Below the pieces are notes generated by a model. It did not search any database. It worked only from the letters and a program-made list of their open reading frames with translations, and was not told where the DNA came from. Below, piece after piece: positions 40,424-51,105 of a stretch of DNA of 64,000 nucleotides. Position numbers and translations under genes: made by a program. How positions within the stretch are numbered: the first letter of the stretch is position 1; the number at the start of each line of letters is the position of its first letter. This DNA is from an uncultured Pelagibacteraceae bacterium (GTDB lineage: Bacteria > Pseudomonadota > Alphaproteobacteria > Pelagibacterales > Pelagibacteraceae), in assembly GCA_902545945.1 (NCBI GenBank), contig CACCID010000001.1, positions 1 to 64,000 on the forward strand, written 5' to 3'.

Positions 40424-42994
40424 TTATTTTATATTATCTTCAATTTTTATTACTGAGACAACTTTTTCTATTCCACTTAATTTTTTAATTCTAACTCCTT
40501 GGGTGTTTCTTCCAGCTATTCTAATTTCTTTAACAGCACATCGCATAATACTACCTTTATCTGTAGATAAAATTATTTCATCTGTTTCACCAACAACAAG
40601 AGATGATGCAATATTTCCATTTCGTGGAGAATTTATTATCCCTATAATTCCTTTCCCTCCTCTATTAGTAACTCTATAGTCTAAATATGATGACCTTTTA
40701 CCATAACCATTTTCCGTTACTGATAAAATAAATTTATCAATAGCTTTTTTTATTTTTTTATCTTTACTAATAGTTTTAGCATCAATATTTGTATTATCTA
40801 AAATTGAAAGGGAAATAACCCTGTCTTTATCCTTTAGTTGAATACCTTTGATACCTTTTGAAGATCTTCCCTTAAATAATCTAAGCTTCTTTGATTTAAA
40901 CCTAATACATTTTCCAAATTTAGTACTTAAAAGAATATCTTGATCATCTTTACAAATTTTCACTCCGATAATCCTATCGTCTTGATCTAATTTCATAGCT
41001 ATTTTACCGCTATTATTTATATTAATAAAATCTTCTAAGGTATTTTTCCTAATATTACCTTTAGAGGTAGCAAAAACTACCATCAAATTTTTCCATTCAG
41101 CTTCATCTTCTGGCAGAGGCATAATTGAACTAATGGAATGATGACTTTTGAGAGGAAGAATATTATATATAGATTTACCTTTTGAGGCTGCTGTTCCCTC
41201 AGGAATTTTGTGTGCTTTTATTTTGTAAACTAATCCTTGGGTAGAAAAAAATAAAACAGGCGTGTGAGTATTAGCAGTAAATATCTGTATAACAAAATCT
41301 TCTTCTCTTGTAGATATGCCAGTTTTTCCTTTACCTCCTCTTTTCTGGGCTTTTAACGAATTTAAAGGACTTCTTTTGATATAACCTTGGTTTGTAATGC
41401 TTATAACTACAGACTCTTTTTGGATTGTTTCTTCAATGTTATAATTCAGAACTGCATCTATAATTTGAGTTTTTCTTGGAGAGGAAAATTTGTCTTTAAT
41501 ATTTTCTAACTCTTTTACAATCAGTTTATTTAGCTCCTTTTTAGAGTTTAAAATCCTATTATATTCTATGATTAATTCTGATAATTTATTTATTTCACTT
41601 TCAATTTCACTAATTCCATAAGCAGTAAGTTTCTGTAACCTCAATTCCAAAATTGCATTTACTTGTTCATTTGAAAGCAAATAGTTTAAAATATTTTTTT
41701 TCTTTTCAATTAAAGTTATTAATTTTGCGCTTTTTTTAATTTTCCATTTTTTTGATAACAAATTTTTTTTTGCAATTTCTGTATCTTTTGAATTTTTTAT
41801 AATTTTGATCATTTCATCAATATTTTCTACTGCAGTAGCTAGTCCAATCAAAATATGAGCTCTTTCCTCTGCTTTTTTTAAATCAAACTTTACTCTTTTA
41901 ATAACAGTATCTTCTCTAAACTTTAAAAATTCAGAGATGAATTCTTTAAGGTTTAAAATTTTTGGTTTGCTATTAACAATTGCTAGAGTATTAAAACCAA
42001 ATGAACTTTCTATATTTGTTAATTTATATAATTGTCTTCTAATTGTTTCAGGCTCCACAGCTTTTCTTAATTCTATAACAACACGTATTCCCTCGCGATT
42101 CGACTCATCTCTTATATCTCTTATACCTTCAATTTTTTTATCTCTAACAAGTTGAGCAATTTTCTCTATTAGATTAGATTTATTGACTTGATATGGAATA
42201 GATTTAATGATCAAGGTTTCTCTTCCACCTTTTTTTTCTTCTAATTCTATTTCTCCTCTAATTTTAAAGGATCCTCTACCCTTGTTGTATCCTTGTTTTA
42301 AAATATCTTTTCCAATAATTATTCCTCCAGTTGGAAAATCTGGTCCTGGTATATGTTTCATGAGTTGAGAAATTGTTATATCTTTATTATTTATAAATGC
42401 GATTGTGCCATTAATAATTTCTCCTAAATTATGTGGTGGGATACTTGTTGCCATTCCTACAGCAATTCCTCCAGCCCCATTAACTAAAATATTTGGATAT
42501 TGAGATGGTAAAACTTCTGGTTCTTTTTCTGTTTCGTCATAATTACTTCTATAGGAAACAGTATTTTTTTCTAAATCTTCAGTTAAAAATTGAGCAATTT
42601 TTCCTAACTTGGTTTCGGTATATCTCATTGCTGCAGGAGGATCTCCATCAATTGAACCAAAATTACCTTGGCCTGAAATCAACGGCACACTCATCGAAAA
42701 ATCTTGAACCAATCTAACTAAAGCATCATAAACAGATTGATCACCATGTGGGTGATATTTACCAATTACATCACCAACAATACGCGCAGATTTTCTGAAA
42801 GGTTTTGACCAATCGTATCCACCTTTATACATTGCGTATATTATTCTCCTATGTACAGGTTTTAATCCATCTCTTACATCTGGCAATGCTCTACTTACAA
42901 TTACGCTCATCGCGTATGATAGATAAGAAGAACTCATCTCATCTTGCACGAATATAGGCTTAAATGTTTTATTCTCTACAGTATTTTTTTCCAT
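40424..42994 (-). CDS. gyrA: DNA gyrase subunit A
   Basis: The 856-residue subunit breaks and reseals DNA in the gyrase tetramer. It has SYLSYAMSVIVSRALPDVRDGLKPVHRR at the N-terminus, catalytic Tyr in AMRYTET near 127, and six beta-pinwheel repeats at the C-terminus with GyrA-box-like QKRGGKGKTG near 553. In the quinolone-contact helix the sequence reads HPHGDQSVYD, so the residue equivalent to E. coli Ser83 is Gln. It is 6 bases downstream of ssb. Confidence 0.98.
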   Translation of the reverse strand: MEKNTVENKTFKPIFVQDEMSSSYLSYAMSVIVSRALPDVRDGLKPVHRRIIYAMYKGGYDWSKPFRKSARIVGDVIGKYHPHGDQSVYDALVRLVQDFSMSVPLISGQGNFGSIDGDPPAAMRYTETKLGKIAQFLTEDLEKNTVSYRSNYDETEKEPEVLPSQYPNILVNGAGGIAVGMATSIPPHNLGEIINGTIAFINNKDITISQLMKHIPGPDFPTGGIIIGKDILKQGYNKGRGSFKIRGEIELEEKKGGRETLIIKSIPYQVNKSNLIEKIAQLVRDKKIEGIRDIRDESNREGIRVVIELRKAVEPETIRRQLYKLTNIESSFGFNTLAIVNSKPKILNLKEFISEFLKFREDTVIKRVKFDLKKAEERAHILIGLATAVENIDEMIKIIKNSKDTEIAKKNLLSKKWKIKKSAKLITLIEKKKNILNYLLSNEQVNAILELRLQKLTAYGISEIESEINKLSELIIEYNRILNSKKELNKLIVKELENIKDKFSSPRKTQIIDAVLNYNIEETIQKESVVISITNQGYIKRSPLNSLKAQKRGGKGKTGISTREEDFVIQIFTANTHTPVLFFSTQGLVYKIKAHKIPEGTAASKGKSIYNILPLKSHHSISSIMPLPEDEAEWKNLMVVFATSKGNIRKNTLEDFININNSGKIAMKLDQDDRIIGVKICKDDQDILLSTKFGKCIRFKSKKLRLFKGRSSKGIKGIQLKDKDRVISLSILDNTNIDAKTISKDKKIKKAIDKFILSVTENGYGKRSSYLDYRVTNRGGKGIIGIINSPRNGNIASSLVVGETDEIILSTDKGSIMRCAVKEIRIAGRNTQGVRIKKLSGIEKVVSVIKIEDNIK

Positions 42995-43000
42995 GAAATT

Positions 43001-43462
43001 TTAAAAGGGAATTTCATCATCCAAATCAGAACTATCTTGATTTAGATTGTCTTTAGGTAAAGAGCTTTTATCTTCAGAAACTAAATTTGAATTACCATTA
43101 TTGCCACTTCTACTGTCTAACATAGTTAAACTTGAGTTGTATCCTTGTAGAAGTATCTCGGTAGAGTATTTGTCTTGCCCTGTTGCTTCATCTTTCCACT
43201 TTCTAGTACTTAATTGACCTTCTATATAAACGTTAGCACCTTTTTTAACGTACTGTTGAACAACATTTACCAAACCTTCATTAAAAATTACAACTCTGTG
43301 CCACTCCGTTTTTTCTTTTCGCTCACCACTGGCTTTATCTTTCCAACTTTGACTTGTTGCAATGCTAAGTCTAGCTACACTTTTTCCATTAACCATCTGC
43401 TTTATTTCAGGGTCTGCGCCTAAACGACCTATTAATTGTACTTTATTTAAACTTCCAGCCAT
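43001..43462 (-). CDS. ssb: Single-stranded DNA-binding protein
   Basis: The 153-residue protein has an N-terminal OB fold (NKVQLIGRLGADPE, TEWHRVVIFNEG, YIEGQLSTRKW), a disordered Asn/Ser linker and the acidic tail DDEIPF that recruits partner proteins. The length is normal. It is divergent from uvrA across 100 bp, the usual ssb-uvrA arrangement, so both may share regulation. Confidence 0.97.
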   Translation of the reverse strand: MAGSLNKVQLIGRLGADPEIKQMVNGKSVARLSIATSQSWKDKASGERKEKTEWHRVVIFNEGLVNVVQQYVKKGANVYIEGQLSTRKWKDEATGQDKYSTEILLQGYNSSLTMLDSRSGNNGNSNLVSEDKSSLPKDNLNQDSSDLDDEIPF

Positions 43463-43562
43463 ATTAATTTTGAATAAATTTTGAATATTTATTTATTAAA
43501 GTGATTATTTATATCATAATTAGCCAATAATTATAAGTTGTATGTTATTTTGAGGAAAAAAA

Positions 43563-46442
43563 ATGTTGAAAAAAATCGTTGTAAAAGGCGCTAAAGAACA
43601 TAACCTAAAAAATGTTTCTCTTGAAATTCCAAAAGAGAAACTAGTAGTTATAACTGGTCTTTCGGGATCAGGAAAGTCATCCTTAGCCTTTGATACAATA
43701 TATGCAGAGGGACAAAGAAGATACGTAGAAAGCCTTTCTTCATATGCAAGACAATTTTTAGATAAAATGAAAAAACCTAAAGTGGATTTAATAGAAGGTT
43801 TAAGTCCAGCTATATCAATCGAACAGAAAAATACCTCTAAAAATCCAAGATCAACGGTAGCAACAGTTACTGAAATTTATGATTATATGAGAGTTCTTTT
43901 TGCAAGGGTTGGGACTCCCTATTCTCCGTTCACGGGAAAACCGATTGTGTCTCAGCCAATAAGTGAAATGGTTGATAAAATAAAGAAACTGCCAAAAGAT
44001 AGTACAATATATCTCCTTGCACCGATAGTTAGGGGTAGAAAAGGAGAGTATAAAAAAGAAATTTTAAACCTAAAAAAAAGAGGTTTTAGCAAAATTAAAG
44101 TTGATGGAAAATATTTAAATATAGATGAATTTCCAAATTTGAATAAAAAACTCAAGCATGAAATTTCAATAATTATAGATAGAGTTGTTTTAAATTCAAA
44201 CCTTGGAAACAGATTGGCTGACAGTGTTGAAACAGCTGTCAATCTTTCAAATGGATTACTTGTAGTAGAATATGAAAATGAAACTTTGCCAAAGAAATTT
44301 AGAAAACGTGAGAGTATAACTTTTTCTTCAAAATTTTCTTGTCCTGAAAGTGGTTTTACTATTGAAGAAATTGAACCAAGACTATTCTCATTCAACTCTC
44401 CATATGGAGCATGTGAAGAATGTGAAGGAATAGGACATAACCTAAATGTTGATCCAAATTTAGTCGTTCCTGATACTAAAAAAAGTCTTCAAGATGGAGC
44501 TATAGAGCCTTGGGCTAAATCTACTTCTCTTTACTATGCTCAAACTTTAGCATCCATTGCTAAACACTATAAAATTTCAATGGCAGATTCTTGGAGAAAA
44601 ATTCCAAAGAAAATTCAGGATATAATATTATTTGGTTCAGACGAAGAAGAAATAAAATTTTCATATGATGATGGATACGAAGCCTATACAACTAAAAAAA
44701 CTTTTGAAGGAGTTGTTAATAATCTTGAAAGACGTTATTTGGAAACTGATAGTGAATGGAAAAGAGAAGAAATATCCCAGTATCAAAGTGAAACTGCCTG
44801 TGAAAAATGCAGAGGAATGAGATTAAAAGATGAAGCTCTTTGTGTAAAAATTAACTCATTAAATATTAGTGAAGTAACTGAAAAATCAATTGATGACGCA
44901 CAAAAATGGTTTGAAAATTTACAAAATGTGTTAACTGAACGAGAAAATAAAATAGCACAACATATTTTAAAAGAAATTAATGAAAGGCTTAACTTTCTTT
45001 TAAATGTTGGTTTAAATTATTTAACCTTATCAAGAGAGTCAGGTACTTTGTCTGGTGGAGAGGCTCAAAGAATAAGATTAGCTTCTCAAATTGGTTCAGG
45101 TCTTACAGGGGTTTTATACGTTTTAGATGAACCTTCTATTGGATTGCATCAAAGAGATAATAAAAAATTAATTAAAGCACTTAAAAAATTAAGAGATCTA
45201 GGAAATACAGTGATTGTTGTAGAACATGATATTGAAACAATGGAAAATTCAGATCACATTATAGATATTGGGCCTGAGGCTGGATTGAATGGGGGGCAAA
45301 TAGTAGCTAATGGAACTGTAAAAGAAATTATTTCTAATGAAAAAAGTATAACTGGTGAATATTTATCAGGAAAAAAATTTATAGCAATTCCAAAAAAAAG
45401 AAGATCTGCAAAGAATGGAAGATTTATTGAAATTAGTGGTGCAAGTGGAAATAATTTAAAAAAAGTAAATTTGAAAATTCCAGTTGGTACTTTTACTTGT
45501 GTTACTGGAGTTTCTGGTAGCGGTAAATCAACTTTGATTTTACATACTTTGTATAATGCATTTAATTTAATGTTAAATAAAAACAAAAGTCGTAAAGTTC
45601 CTAAAGCTTTCACGGGTTTCAAAGGAACAGAATTAATAGATAAGATAATAGATATAGATCAATCACCAATCGGAAGAACTCCTAGATCTAATCCTGCTAC
45701 CTATACTGGTGCTTTTGGACCTATCAGAGAGTGGTTTGCAGGTTTGCCAGAGTCAAAAGCAAGAGGATATAAAGTTGGTAGATATTCTTTTAATGTTAAA
45801 GGTGGGAGATGTGAAACGTGCGAAGGAGATGGAGTTATAACCTATGAGATGCATTTTTTACCCGATGTATTTATTCCTTGCGATACATGTAAAGGAGCAA
45901 GATATAATAGAGAAACATTAGAAATTAGATTCAAAAATAAGAATATTGCAGACGTTTTAGACATGACAGTTGATGAAGGTTGTGAATTTTTTCAAAACAT
46001 ACAATCTATCAGATCAAAATTAATAACTTTAAAACATGTTGGACTTGGTTACATGAAAATAGGTCAACAAGCTACTACGTTATCAGGTGGTGAAGCCCAA
46101 AGAATAAAATTGGCCAAAGAGCTATCTAAAAGACCGACAGGTAGAACTTTATACATATTAGATGAACCAACAACAGGATTACATTCCCATGATATAAAAA
46201 AACTATTAGAAATTCTTCAAGCATTTGCAAGTACTGGAAATACTGTAGTTGTAATTGAGCATAATCTAGATGTAATAAAAACTGCAGACCACATTATAGA
46301 TATGGGTCCTGAGGGAGGCAAAAATGGAGGAAAAATTATTGCTGAAGGTACACCTGAAAAAGTCTCTACAGTCAAAGATAGTTATACAGGCAAGTTTATC
46401 AAAGAAATTATGGTTCAAAATCCAATGAAAAAAACTGCTTGA
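43563..46442 (+). CDS. uvrA: Excinuclease ABC subunit A
   Basis: The 959-residue tandem ABC ATPase detects DNA damage. Walker A sites are [11 protein letters not shown] near 33 and [11 protein letters not shown] near 645. Signature [12 protein letters not shown] occurs twice (near 492 and 835). The zinc modules CEECEG and CETCEGDG...CDTCKG are present. The length is typical. It is preceded by a GAGG-type RBS. Confidence 0.98.
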   Translation: MLKKIVVKGAKEHNLKNVSLEIPKEKLVVITGLSGSGKSSLAFDTIYAEGQRRYVESLSSYARQFLDKMKKPKVDLIEGLSPAISIEQKNTSKNPRSTVATVTEIYDYMRVLFARVGTPYSPFTGKPIVSQPISEMVDKIKKLPKDSTIYLLAPIVRGRKGEYKKEILNLKKRGFSKIKVDGKYLNIDEFPNLNKKLKHEISIIIDRVVLNSNLGNRLADSVETAVNLSNGLLVVEYENETLPKKFRKRESITFSSKFSCPESGFTIEEIEPRLFSFNSPYGACEECEGIGHNLNVDPNLVVPDTKKSLQDGAIEPWAKSTSLYYAQTLASIAKHYKISMADSWRKIPKKIQDIILFGSDEEEIKFSYDDGYEAYTTKKTFEGVVNNLERRYLETDSEWKREEISQYQSETACEKCRGMRLKDEALCVKINSLNISEVTEKSIDDAQKWFENLQNVLTERENKIAQHILKEINERLNFLLNVGLNYLTLSRESGTLSGGEAQRIRLASQIGSGLTGVLYVLDEPSIGLHQRDNKKLIKALKKLRDLGNTVIVVEHDIETMENSDHIIDIGPEAGLNGGQIVANGTVKEIISNEKSITGEYLSGKKFIAIPKKRRSAKNGRFIEISGASGNNLKKVNLKIPVGTFTCVTGVSGSGKSTLILHTLYNAFNLMLNKNKSRKVPKAFTGFKGTELIDKIIDIDQSPIGRTPRSNPATYTGAFGPIREWFAGLPESKARGYKVGRYSFNVKGGRCETCEGDGVITYEMHFLPDVFIPCDTCKGARYNRETLEIRFKNKNIADVLDMTVDEGCEFFQNIQSIRSKLITLKHVGLGYMKIGQQATTLSGGEAQRIKLAKELSKRPTGRTLYILDEPTTGLHSHDIKKLLEILQAFASTGNTVVVIEHNLDVIKTADHIIDMGPEGGKNGGKIIAEGTPEKVSTVKDSYTGKFIKEIMVQNPMKKTA

Positions 46443-46469
46443 AATTAAAAATTATGTTATAAAGGAATC

Positions 46470-47072
46470 ATGACAAGTATATTGCAATCACTCTCCAAAA
46501 CTATTCATCTATCCTTAGGAATAGCGATTTTGTTATTTTTAGGTCTACATTTTTTTGGAGATGGGTTTGCTTTTGATACAATTTTTTGGAGTTGGTTGTT
46601 TAGATTTATTCACGTTATTGTTGCAATAATGTGGATAGGTTTACTATGGTATTTTAATTTTGTTCAAATTCCGAATATGACAAAAATACCCGATGAACAA
46701 AAACCTGCTATTGGAAAAGTTATAGCTCCTGCTGCTTTATTTTATTTCAGATGGGCAGCGGCCATAACGGTTATATCTGGATTAATTTTAGCATGGATAA
46801 ATGGATATGTTCATAGCGCAATGATTTTGGGTCTAGATGGTTCTGGAGGTAAAAATACTGCAATTGGTATAGGTATGTGGTTAGGTTTAATAATGGCCTA
46901 TAATGTTTGGTTTGTAATTTGGCCTAATCAAAAGAAAGCATTAGGAATGGTTGAAGTCACTCCAGAAGTTAAGGTTGCATCTGCTAAAACTGCGATGTTA
47001 TTTTCTAGAACAAACACTCTTCTTTCTCTACCGATGTTACTATCTATGGTAGCGGCTCAAAATCTTTACTAA
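46470..47072 (+). CDS. Membrane protein like the PuuD N-terminal (urate hydroxylase) domain
   Basis: The 200-residue protein has helices at about 13-30, 42-62, 88-112, 130-155 and 176-195. The segment RFIHVIVAIMWIGLLWYFNF contains a conserved His, and the IGKVIAPAALFYFRW region is also typical of the membrane domain of PuuD-like urate oxidases. The cytochrome c domain of PuuD is absent. It may be a haem-binding membrane subunit; function unknown. It follows uvrA by 27 bp with an AAAGGA RBS. Confidence 0.72.
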   Translation: MTSILQSLSKTIHLSLGIAILLFLGLHFFGDGFAFDTIFWSWLFRFIHVIVAIMWIGLLWYFNFVQIPNMTKIPDEQKPAIGKVIAPAALFYFRWAAAITVISGLILAWINGYVHSAMILGLDGSGGKNTAIGIGMWLGLIMAYNVWFVIWPNQKKALGMVEVTPEVKVASAKTAMLFSRTNTLLSLPMLLSMVAAQNLY

Positions 47073-47075
47073 TTT

Positions 47076-47972
47076 TTAAGGAACTATTTTTTCTTCTTCT
47101 TTTTCTATAGTTTTATAACTTACTTTAAAATATTTTAGAATTGGTGAAGCTACAAATATTGAGGAATATGTACCTATTATCACACCTAAAATCATAGCAA
47201 AAGAGAATCCTCTCAAAATTTCACCACCTAAAATAAATATTGAAAACAATGCTAATAAAGTAGTAACAGATGTAATTATTGTACGGGCTAAAGTTTCATT
47301 AATTGATAAATTTGCAGTATCACTAATATCTAATTTATGAAATTTTCCTAGATTTTCTCTTATCCTATCATATATAACAACTGTATCATTCATTGAGTAA
47401 CCAACAATAGTTAATACTGCGGCAATAATAGAGAGATTTATTTCTAAAGATAAAAGTGAAAAAATACCAAGTGTTATTATCACGTCATGAAACAATGCAA
47501 TGATTGAGCCTATGCTAAATTGCCATTCAAATCTAACCCAAATATAAAATAGCATTGCTGCTAATGACAACGAGATTGCAATAATACCAGATTGTAATAG
47601 CTCTGCGCTCACCTTTGGGCCTACATTTTCTACTCGCCTAAAGTTAACATCAGAATTTAAACTATTTGATAGATTGTTTTTAATTTTTGGAATTAGTTCA
47701 TTGTTATCTCCCTTTTGTTCAACTTTTATTATAAAATCACCTTCTTTACCAAATTTCTTAACATTTACGTCTCCCAAATCCATAGTTTTTAAAACATCTC
47801 TTATTGAAGAAGCTTCAATATTATTTGATCTCAATTCAATAAGAGTGCCTCCTTTAAAGTCTATTCCGTAATTTAAGCCTTTAAATATAATAAAAATAAT
47901 GCTTATAAAAAAAAGAACTATTGAAAAAATATTTGCATGCTTAAATTTTGATGAAAAATTATAATTTGTCAT
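47076..47972 (-). CDS. secF: Protein translocase subunit SecF
   Basis: The 298-residue inner-membrane protein has the first helix at about 15-32, a periplasmic loop starting NYGIDFKGGTLIEL, and then five helices with SLLSLEINLSIIAAVLTIVGYSMNDTVVIYDRIREN, the SecF hallmark. It works with SecD to drive late protein export using the proton gradient. The start abuts the secD stop. Confidence 0.97.
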   Translation of the reverse strand: MTNYNFSSKFKHANIFSIVLFFISIIFIIFKGLNYGIDFKGGTLIELRSNNIEASSIRDVLKTMDLGDVNVKKFGKEGDFIIKVEQKGDNNELIPKIKNNLSNSLNSDVNFRRVENVGPKVSAELLQSGIIAISLSLAAMLFYIWVRFEWQFSIGSIIALFHDVIITLGIFSLLSLEINLSIIAAVLTIVGYSMNDTVVIYDRIRENLGKFHKLDISDTANLSINETLARTIITSVTTLLALFSIFILGGEILRGFSFAMILGVIIGTYSSIFVASPILKYFKVSYKTIEKEEEKIVP

Positions 47973-49516
47973 TAAATTTTTATTTCTTTATTTTTTGTGT
48001 TTAAAACAACTAATGAAGTAAGGTGTCTTGCTAAAAAGTATGCAGTAAAAAGTGTCGTAATAATTCCAATTCCTAAAGTAATAGCAAAACCTTTAACTGG
48101 ACCTGAACCAAATGCAAATAAAATGATAGCAGCAATTAAAGTAGTTATATTAGCGTCTAAAACTGTTATTTTGGCTCTTTTATAACCTGAGTCAAAAGCA
48201 TGAATTATAGATTTTTCAGTTTTCAATTCTTCTCTAATTCTCTCAAAAATTAAAACATTGGCATCTACGGCCATACCAACGGTTAAAATAATACCTGCAA
48301 TGCCTGGTAACGTAAGGGTTGCCTCCAAAATTGTAAGCACACCAATTAACATTAATAAATTTGCAATTAAGGCTGTATTAGCGATTAGGCCAAAAATTTT
48401 GTACTTATATAACATAAATAAGATAACTAAAATAAAGCCAACTATTAAAGATTTAACTCCAGATTTTATAGAGTCTTCACCTAAATCTGGTCCCACTGTT
48501 CTTTCCTCCACTACAATTAATGGTGTAGGTAAAGCCCCAGATCTAAGCAACAATGCTAAATCAGTTGCCTCTTGAAAAGTAAAATTTCCTGAAATCATTC
48601 CATTACCAGATGTAATTGGTTCATTAATATTGGGAGCACTAACAATTTCACCATCTAAAACAATAGCCAATCTTTTTCCAACATTATCTGTTGTCGCTCT
48701 TCCAAATTTTTGCGCTCCCAATCTATCCAATGTAAAAGAAACTGTTGGTTCATTATTCTGGTTTTGGATGCTAGGTTGGGCATCAATTAGATTTTCGCCA
48801 CTCATGATTATTCTTTTACTAACGTTAAGTTTTACTCCATTTTCAGAAGTTAATTCGTCAGTTCCAAATTCTTTATTATCAGAAACAAGTCTAAAATTTA
48901 ATTGAGCTGTCTTACCTAATAAGGATTTTATTCTTTCTGGGTCTTTAAGCCCTGGCAACTCCACAAGTATTCTTTTTTCACCTCTTTGTAATATTGTTGG
49001 CTCTTTTGTTCCTACATCGTCTATTCTACGTCTAACTATTTCTATAGATTGTTTTAAAGCTGAATTATTTATAGTTAATAATCCAAACTTTGAAAAAGAT
49101 ATTTCGATTCGGAAATTATCTATTTTTTTATATTCCAATTCATAAGATCTATAATTATCAATATAAGGATTTACTAGATTATCTTTTCTAGAATTAAATA
49201 ATAAGTCAAATTTTTCAATGTTATCTATTGATAGAGACAAGTTTTTCTCATTTATCTTAAAATTTTTGTAATTTATTTGATTATCTTTAAGTAATTTTTT
49301 TATAGGTATGACTTTAGATTGAATTTTTTCTTTAACCAAACTGTCTGAATTAATTTCTAATAATAAATAAGATCCTCCTTGCAAATCTAAACCTAAGTTA
49401 ATTTTTTTTTTAATTAATTGATCATTTTCATTTTGAAAATTTAAAAATGAAAATATAGAAATAAATATTAATAAAAAATAAATAAATAAGATATTTATTT
49501 TAGAAAAATTTAACAC
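47972..49516 (-). CDS. secD: Protein translocase subunit SecD
   Basis: At 514 residues, starting with GTG at 49516, it has LGLDLQGGSYLLLEI (periplasmic P1), RRIDDVGTKEPTILQRG, VELPGLKDPERIK, and the membrane domain with VGMAVDANVLIFERIREEL near 395-413. It uses the membrane potential to pull proteins out of the Sec channel. It lies 9 bases after yajC and overlaps secF by one base. Confidence 0.97.
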   Translation of the reverse strand: MLNFSKINILFIYFLLIFISIFSFLNFQNENDQLIKKKINLGLDLQGGSYLLLEINSDSLVKEKIQSKVIPIKKLLKDNQINYKNFKINEKNLSLSIDNIEKFDLLFNSRKDNLVNPYIDNYRSYELEYKKIDNFRIEISFSKFGLLTINNSALKQSIEIVRRRIDDVGTKEPTILQRGEKRILVELPGLKDPERIKSLLGKTAQLNFRLVSDNKEFGTDELTSENGVKLNVSKRIIMSGENLIDAQPSIQNQNNEPTVSFTLDRLGAQKFGRATTDNVGKRLAIVLDGEIVSAPNINEPITSGNGMISGNFTFQEATDLALLLRSGALPTPLIVVEERTVGPDLGEDSIKSGVKSLIVGFILVILFMLYKYKIFGLIANTALIANLLMLIGVLTILEATLTLPGIAGIILTVGMAVDANVLIFERIREELKTEKSIIHAFDSGYKRAKITVLDANITTLIAAIILFAFGSGPVKGFAITLGIGIITTLFTAYFLARHLTSLVVLNTKNKEIKI

Positions 49517-49525
49517 GAAAAAGAA

Positions 49526-49810
49526 TTATTTTTTAACTTCTTCTTTTTTTAGCAAGCTAGTAATTGTAGATCGAATTATTTGAACTTTTGTATTTTCACC
49601 AATCGTAACTTCTATTCTGTCATCTTCCATTACTCTATCAACAATACCTATTATACCGCCTGATGTAATAACTTCATCACCTCTTTTTAAAGACTCTACC
49701 ATTGCTTTATGATCTTTAACTCTTTTTTGTTGAGGTCTTATCAAAAAGAAATAAAAAATTATAAAAATTAATATTAATGGTATAAACTGCGCTATTCCCT
49801 GTCCACTCAT
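49526..49810 (-). CDS. yajC: Preprotein translocase subunit YajC
   Basis: The 94-residue single-pass protein has a hydrophobic helix FIPLILIFIIFYFFLIRPQQKR at about 9-29 (with the classic FLIRPQ), then LKRGDEVITSGGIIGIV. It accompanies SecDF. It is first in the yajC-secD-secF operon. Confidence 0.97.
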   Translation of the reverse strand: MSGQGIAQFIPLILIFIIFYFFLIRPQQKRVKDHKAMVESLKRGDEVITSGGIIGIVDRVMEDDRIEVTIGENTKVQIIRSTITSLLKKEEVKK

Positions 49811-49857
49811 TGAAAAACAATTATATTAAAAACTTTAAATTAACAAGTAAATTATAT

Positions 49858-51105
49858 TTAAATTTTTTCTAGATTATTCATGTATTTTTTTAATACATTT
49901 GGAATATTAATAGATCCATCTTCATTTTGATTATTTTCTAATAAAGTAATCATCAGTCTTCCTACGGCTAAACCAGATCCATTAAGAGTTCCAACAAAGT
50001 CATTTCCACTTTCAGTTTTATATTTTGCTCCCATTCTTCTAGCTTGGAACGAGCCACAGGATGAACAGCTTGAAATTTCTCTATATTTATTTTCTGATGG
50101 GATCCAAGCCTCAATATCAAAAGTTTTTTCAGCGCTAAATCCCATATCTCCTGACGAAAGTAAAATAACTTGATAAGGTATCTCTAATTTTTCTAAAATA
50201 CTTTCAGCGCAGCTTAACATACGATCTAATTCCTCTAGGCATTTATTTGGTTCTACAATGCTTACAAGTTCAACTTTATAAAATTGATGTTGTCTAATCA
50301 TTCCTTTTGTGTCTTTGCCATAGCTTCCTGCTTCTTTTCTAAAACAAGGCGTCGAGGCAACAAATCTTTGGGGTAATAATTTTTTTTCTATTGTCGATTT
50401 TCTTACTAAATTAGTTAATACTACTTCAGCTGTTGGTATTAAAAATTTTCTTTGATCAGACTTTTCAAATTTTATTTCAAATTGATCCTCTTCAAATTTT
50501 GGAAGTTGTCCTGTTCCAAACATTGCATCTTCATTAACAATTAGAGGAGGTGAAATTTCTGTGTATTTAAAATTATTTACATGAGTATCTAGCATGAAGT
50601 TAATAAGTGCTCTCTCCAGCATCGCAAATTTATCTTTCAGTACAACAAATCTTGATCCAGATAATTTAATTGAGGTTTCAAAATCAATATTTTTATTTTT
50701 TGCTCCTAATTCAATATGAGATTTTGGTTTAAATGAAAATTTTTTAATATTGCCTTTTGTTTTAATTAATTTATTTGATTTTTCATCTTTTCCAACTGGA
50801 ACATCCTCAAGAGCTAAATTTGGGAGAGAAAAAATTATTTTATCTATTTCATTTTGACTTATAAATTGTTTTTTTTCCAATTCCAAAATTTCTTGAGATA
50901 TTTTTTTTGATTTATTAAAATTAGACTTGTCTTTTAATTTTGATAAAGACTTTTTTTCTTGCTCTAGTTTTTCTTTTTTGTTAATTAAATCTCTATTTAA
51001 AATATCTTTTTTCTTAAAATCATCTATATCAAAATCTATATTACGATTTTCAATTTTTTTTTTAAAAGTATCTAAATTTTTTCTTAATTCTTTTAAATTA
51101 TGCAT
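49858..51105 (-). CDS. serS: Seryl-tRNA synthetase
   Basis: The 415-residue class II synthetase has the N-terminal helical coiled-coil arm (residues about 1-100, very Lys-rich), motif 2 near FRKEAGSYGKDTKGMIRQHQF and motif 3 GSGLAVGRLMITLLEN. It charges tRNA-Ser, including the TGA gene at 34.2 kb. It overlaps tatC by 8 bases upstream. Confidence 0.97.
   Translation of the reverse strand: MHNLKELRKNLDTFKKKIENRNIDFDIDDFKKKDILNRDLINKKEKLEQEKKSLSKLKDKSNFNKSKKISQEILELEKKQFISQNEIDKIIFSLPNLALEDVPVGKDEKSNKLIKTKGNIKKFSFKPKSHIELGAKNKNIDFETSIKLSGSRFVVLKDKFAMLERALINFMLDTHVNNFKYTEISPPLIVNEDAMFGTGQLPKFEEDQFEIKFEKSDQRKFLIPTAEVVLTNLVRKSTIEKKLLPQRFVASTPCFRKEAGSYGKDTKGMIRQHQFYKVELVSIVEPNKCLEELDRMLSCAESILEKLEIPYQVILLSSGDMGFSAEKTFDIEAWIPSENKYREISSCSSCGSFQARRMGAKYKTESGNDFVGTLNGSGLAVGRLMITLLENNQNEDGSINIPNVLKKYMNNLEKI

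Noticed and set aside
43952-44395. Minus-strand ORF inside uvrA
   Set aside because: It is fully contained in the conserved uvrA reading frame; hydrophobic composition arises from antisense of a Lys/Glu-rich protein.
48258-48905. Plus-strand ORFs opposite secD
   Set aside because: These are shadows of the secD coding strand with no RBS and no family match.
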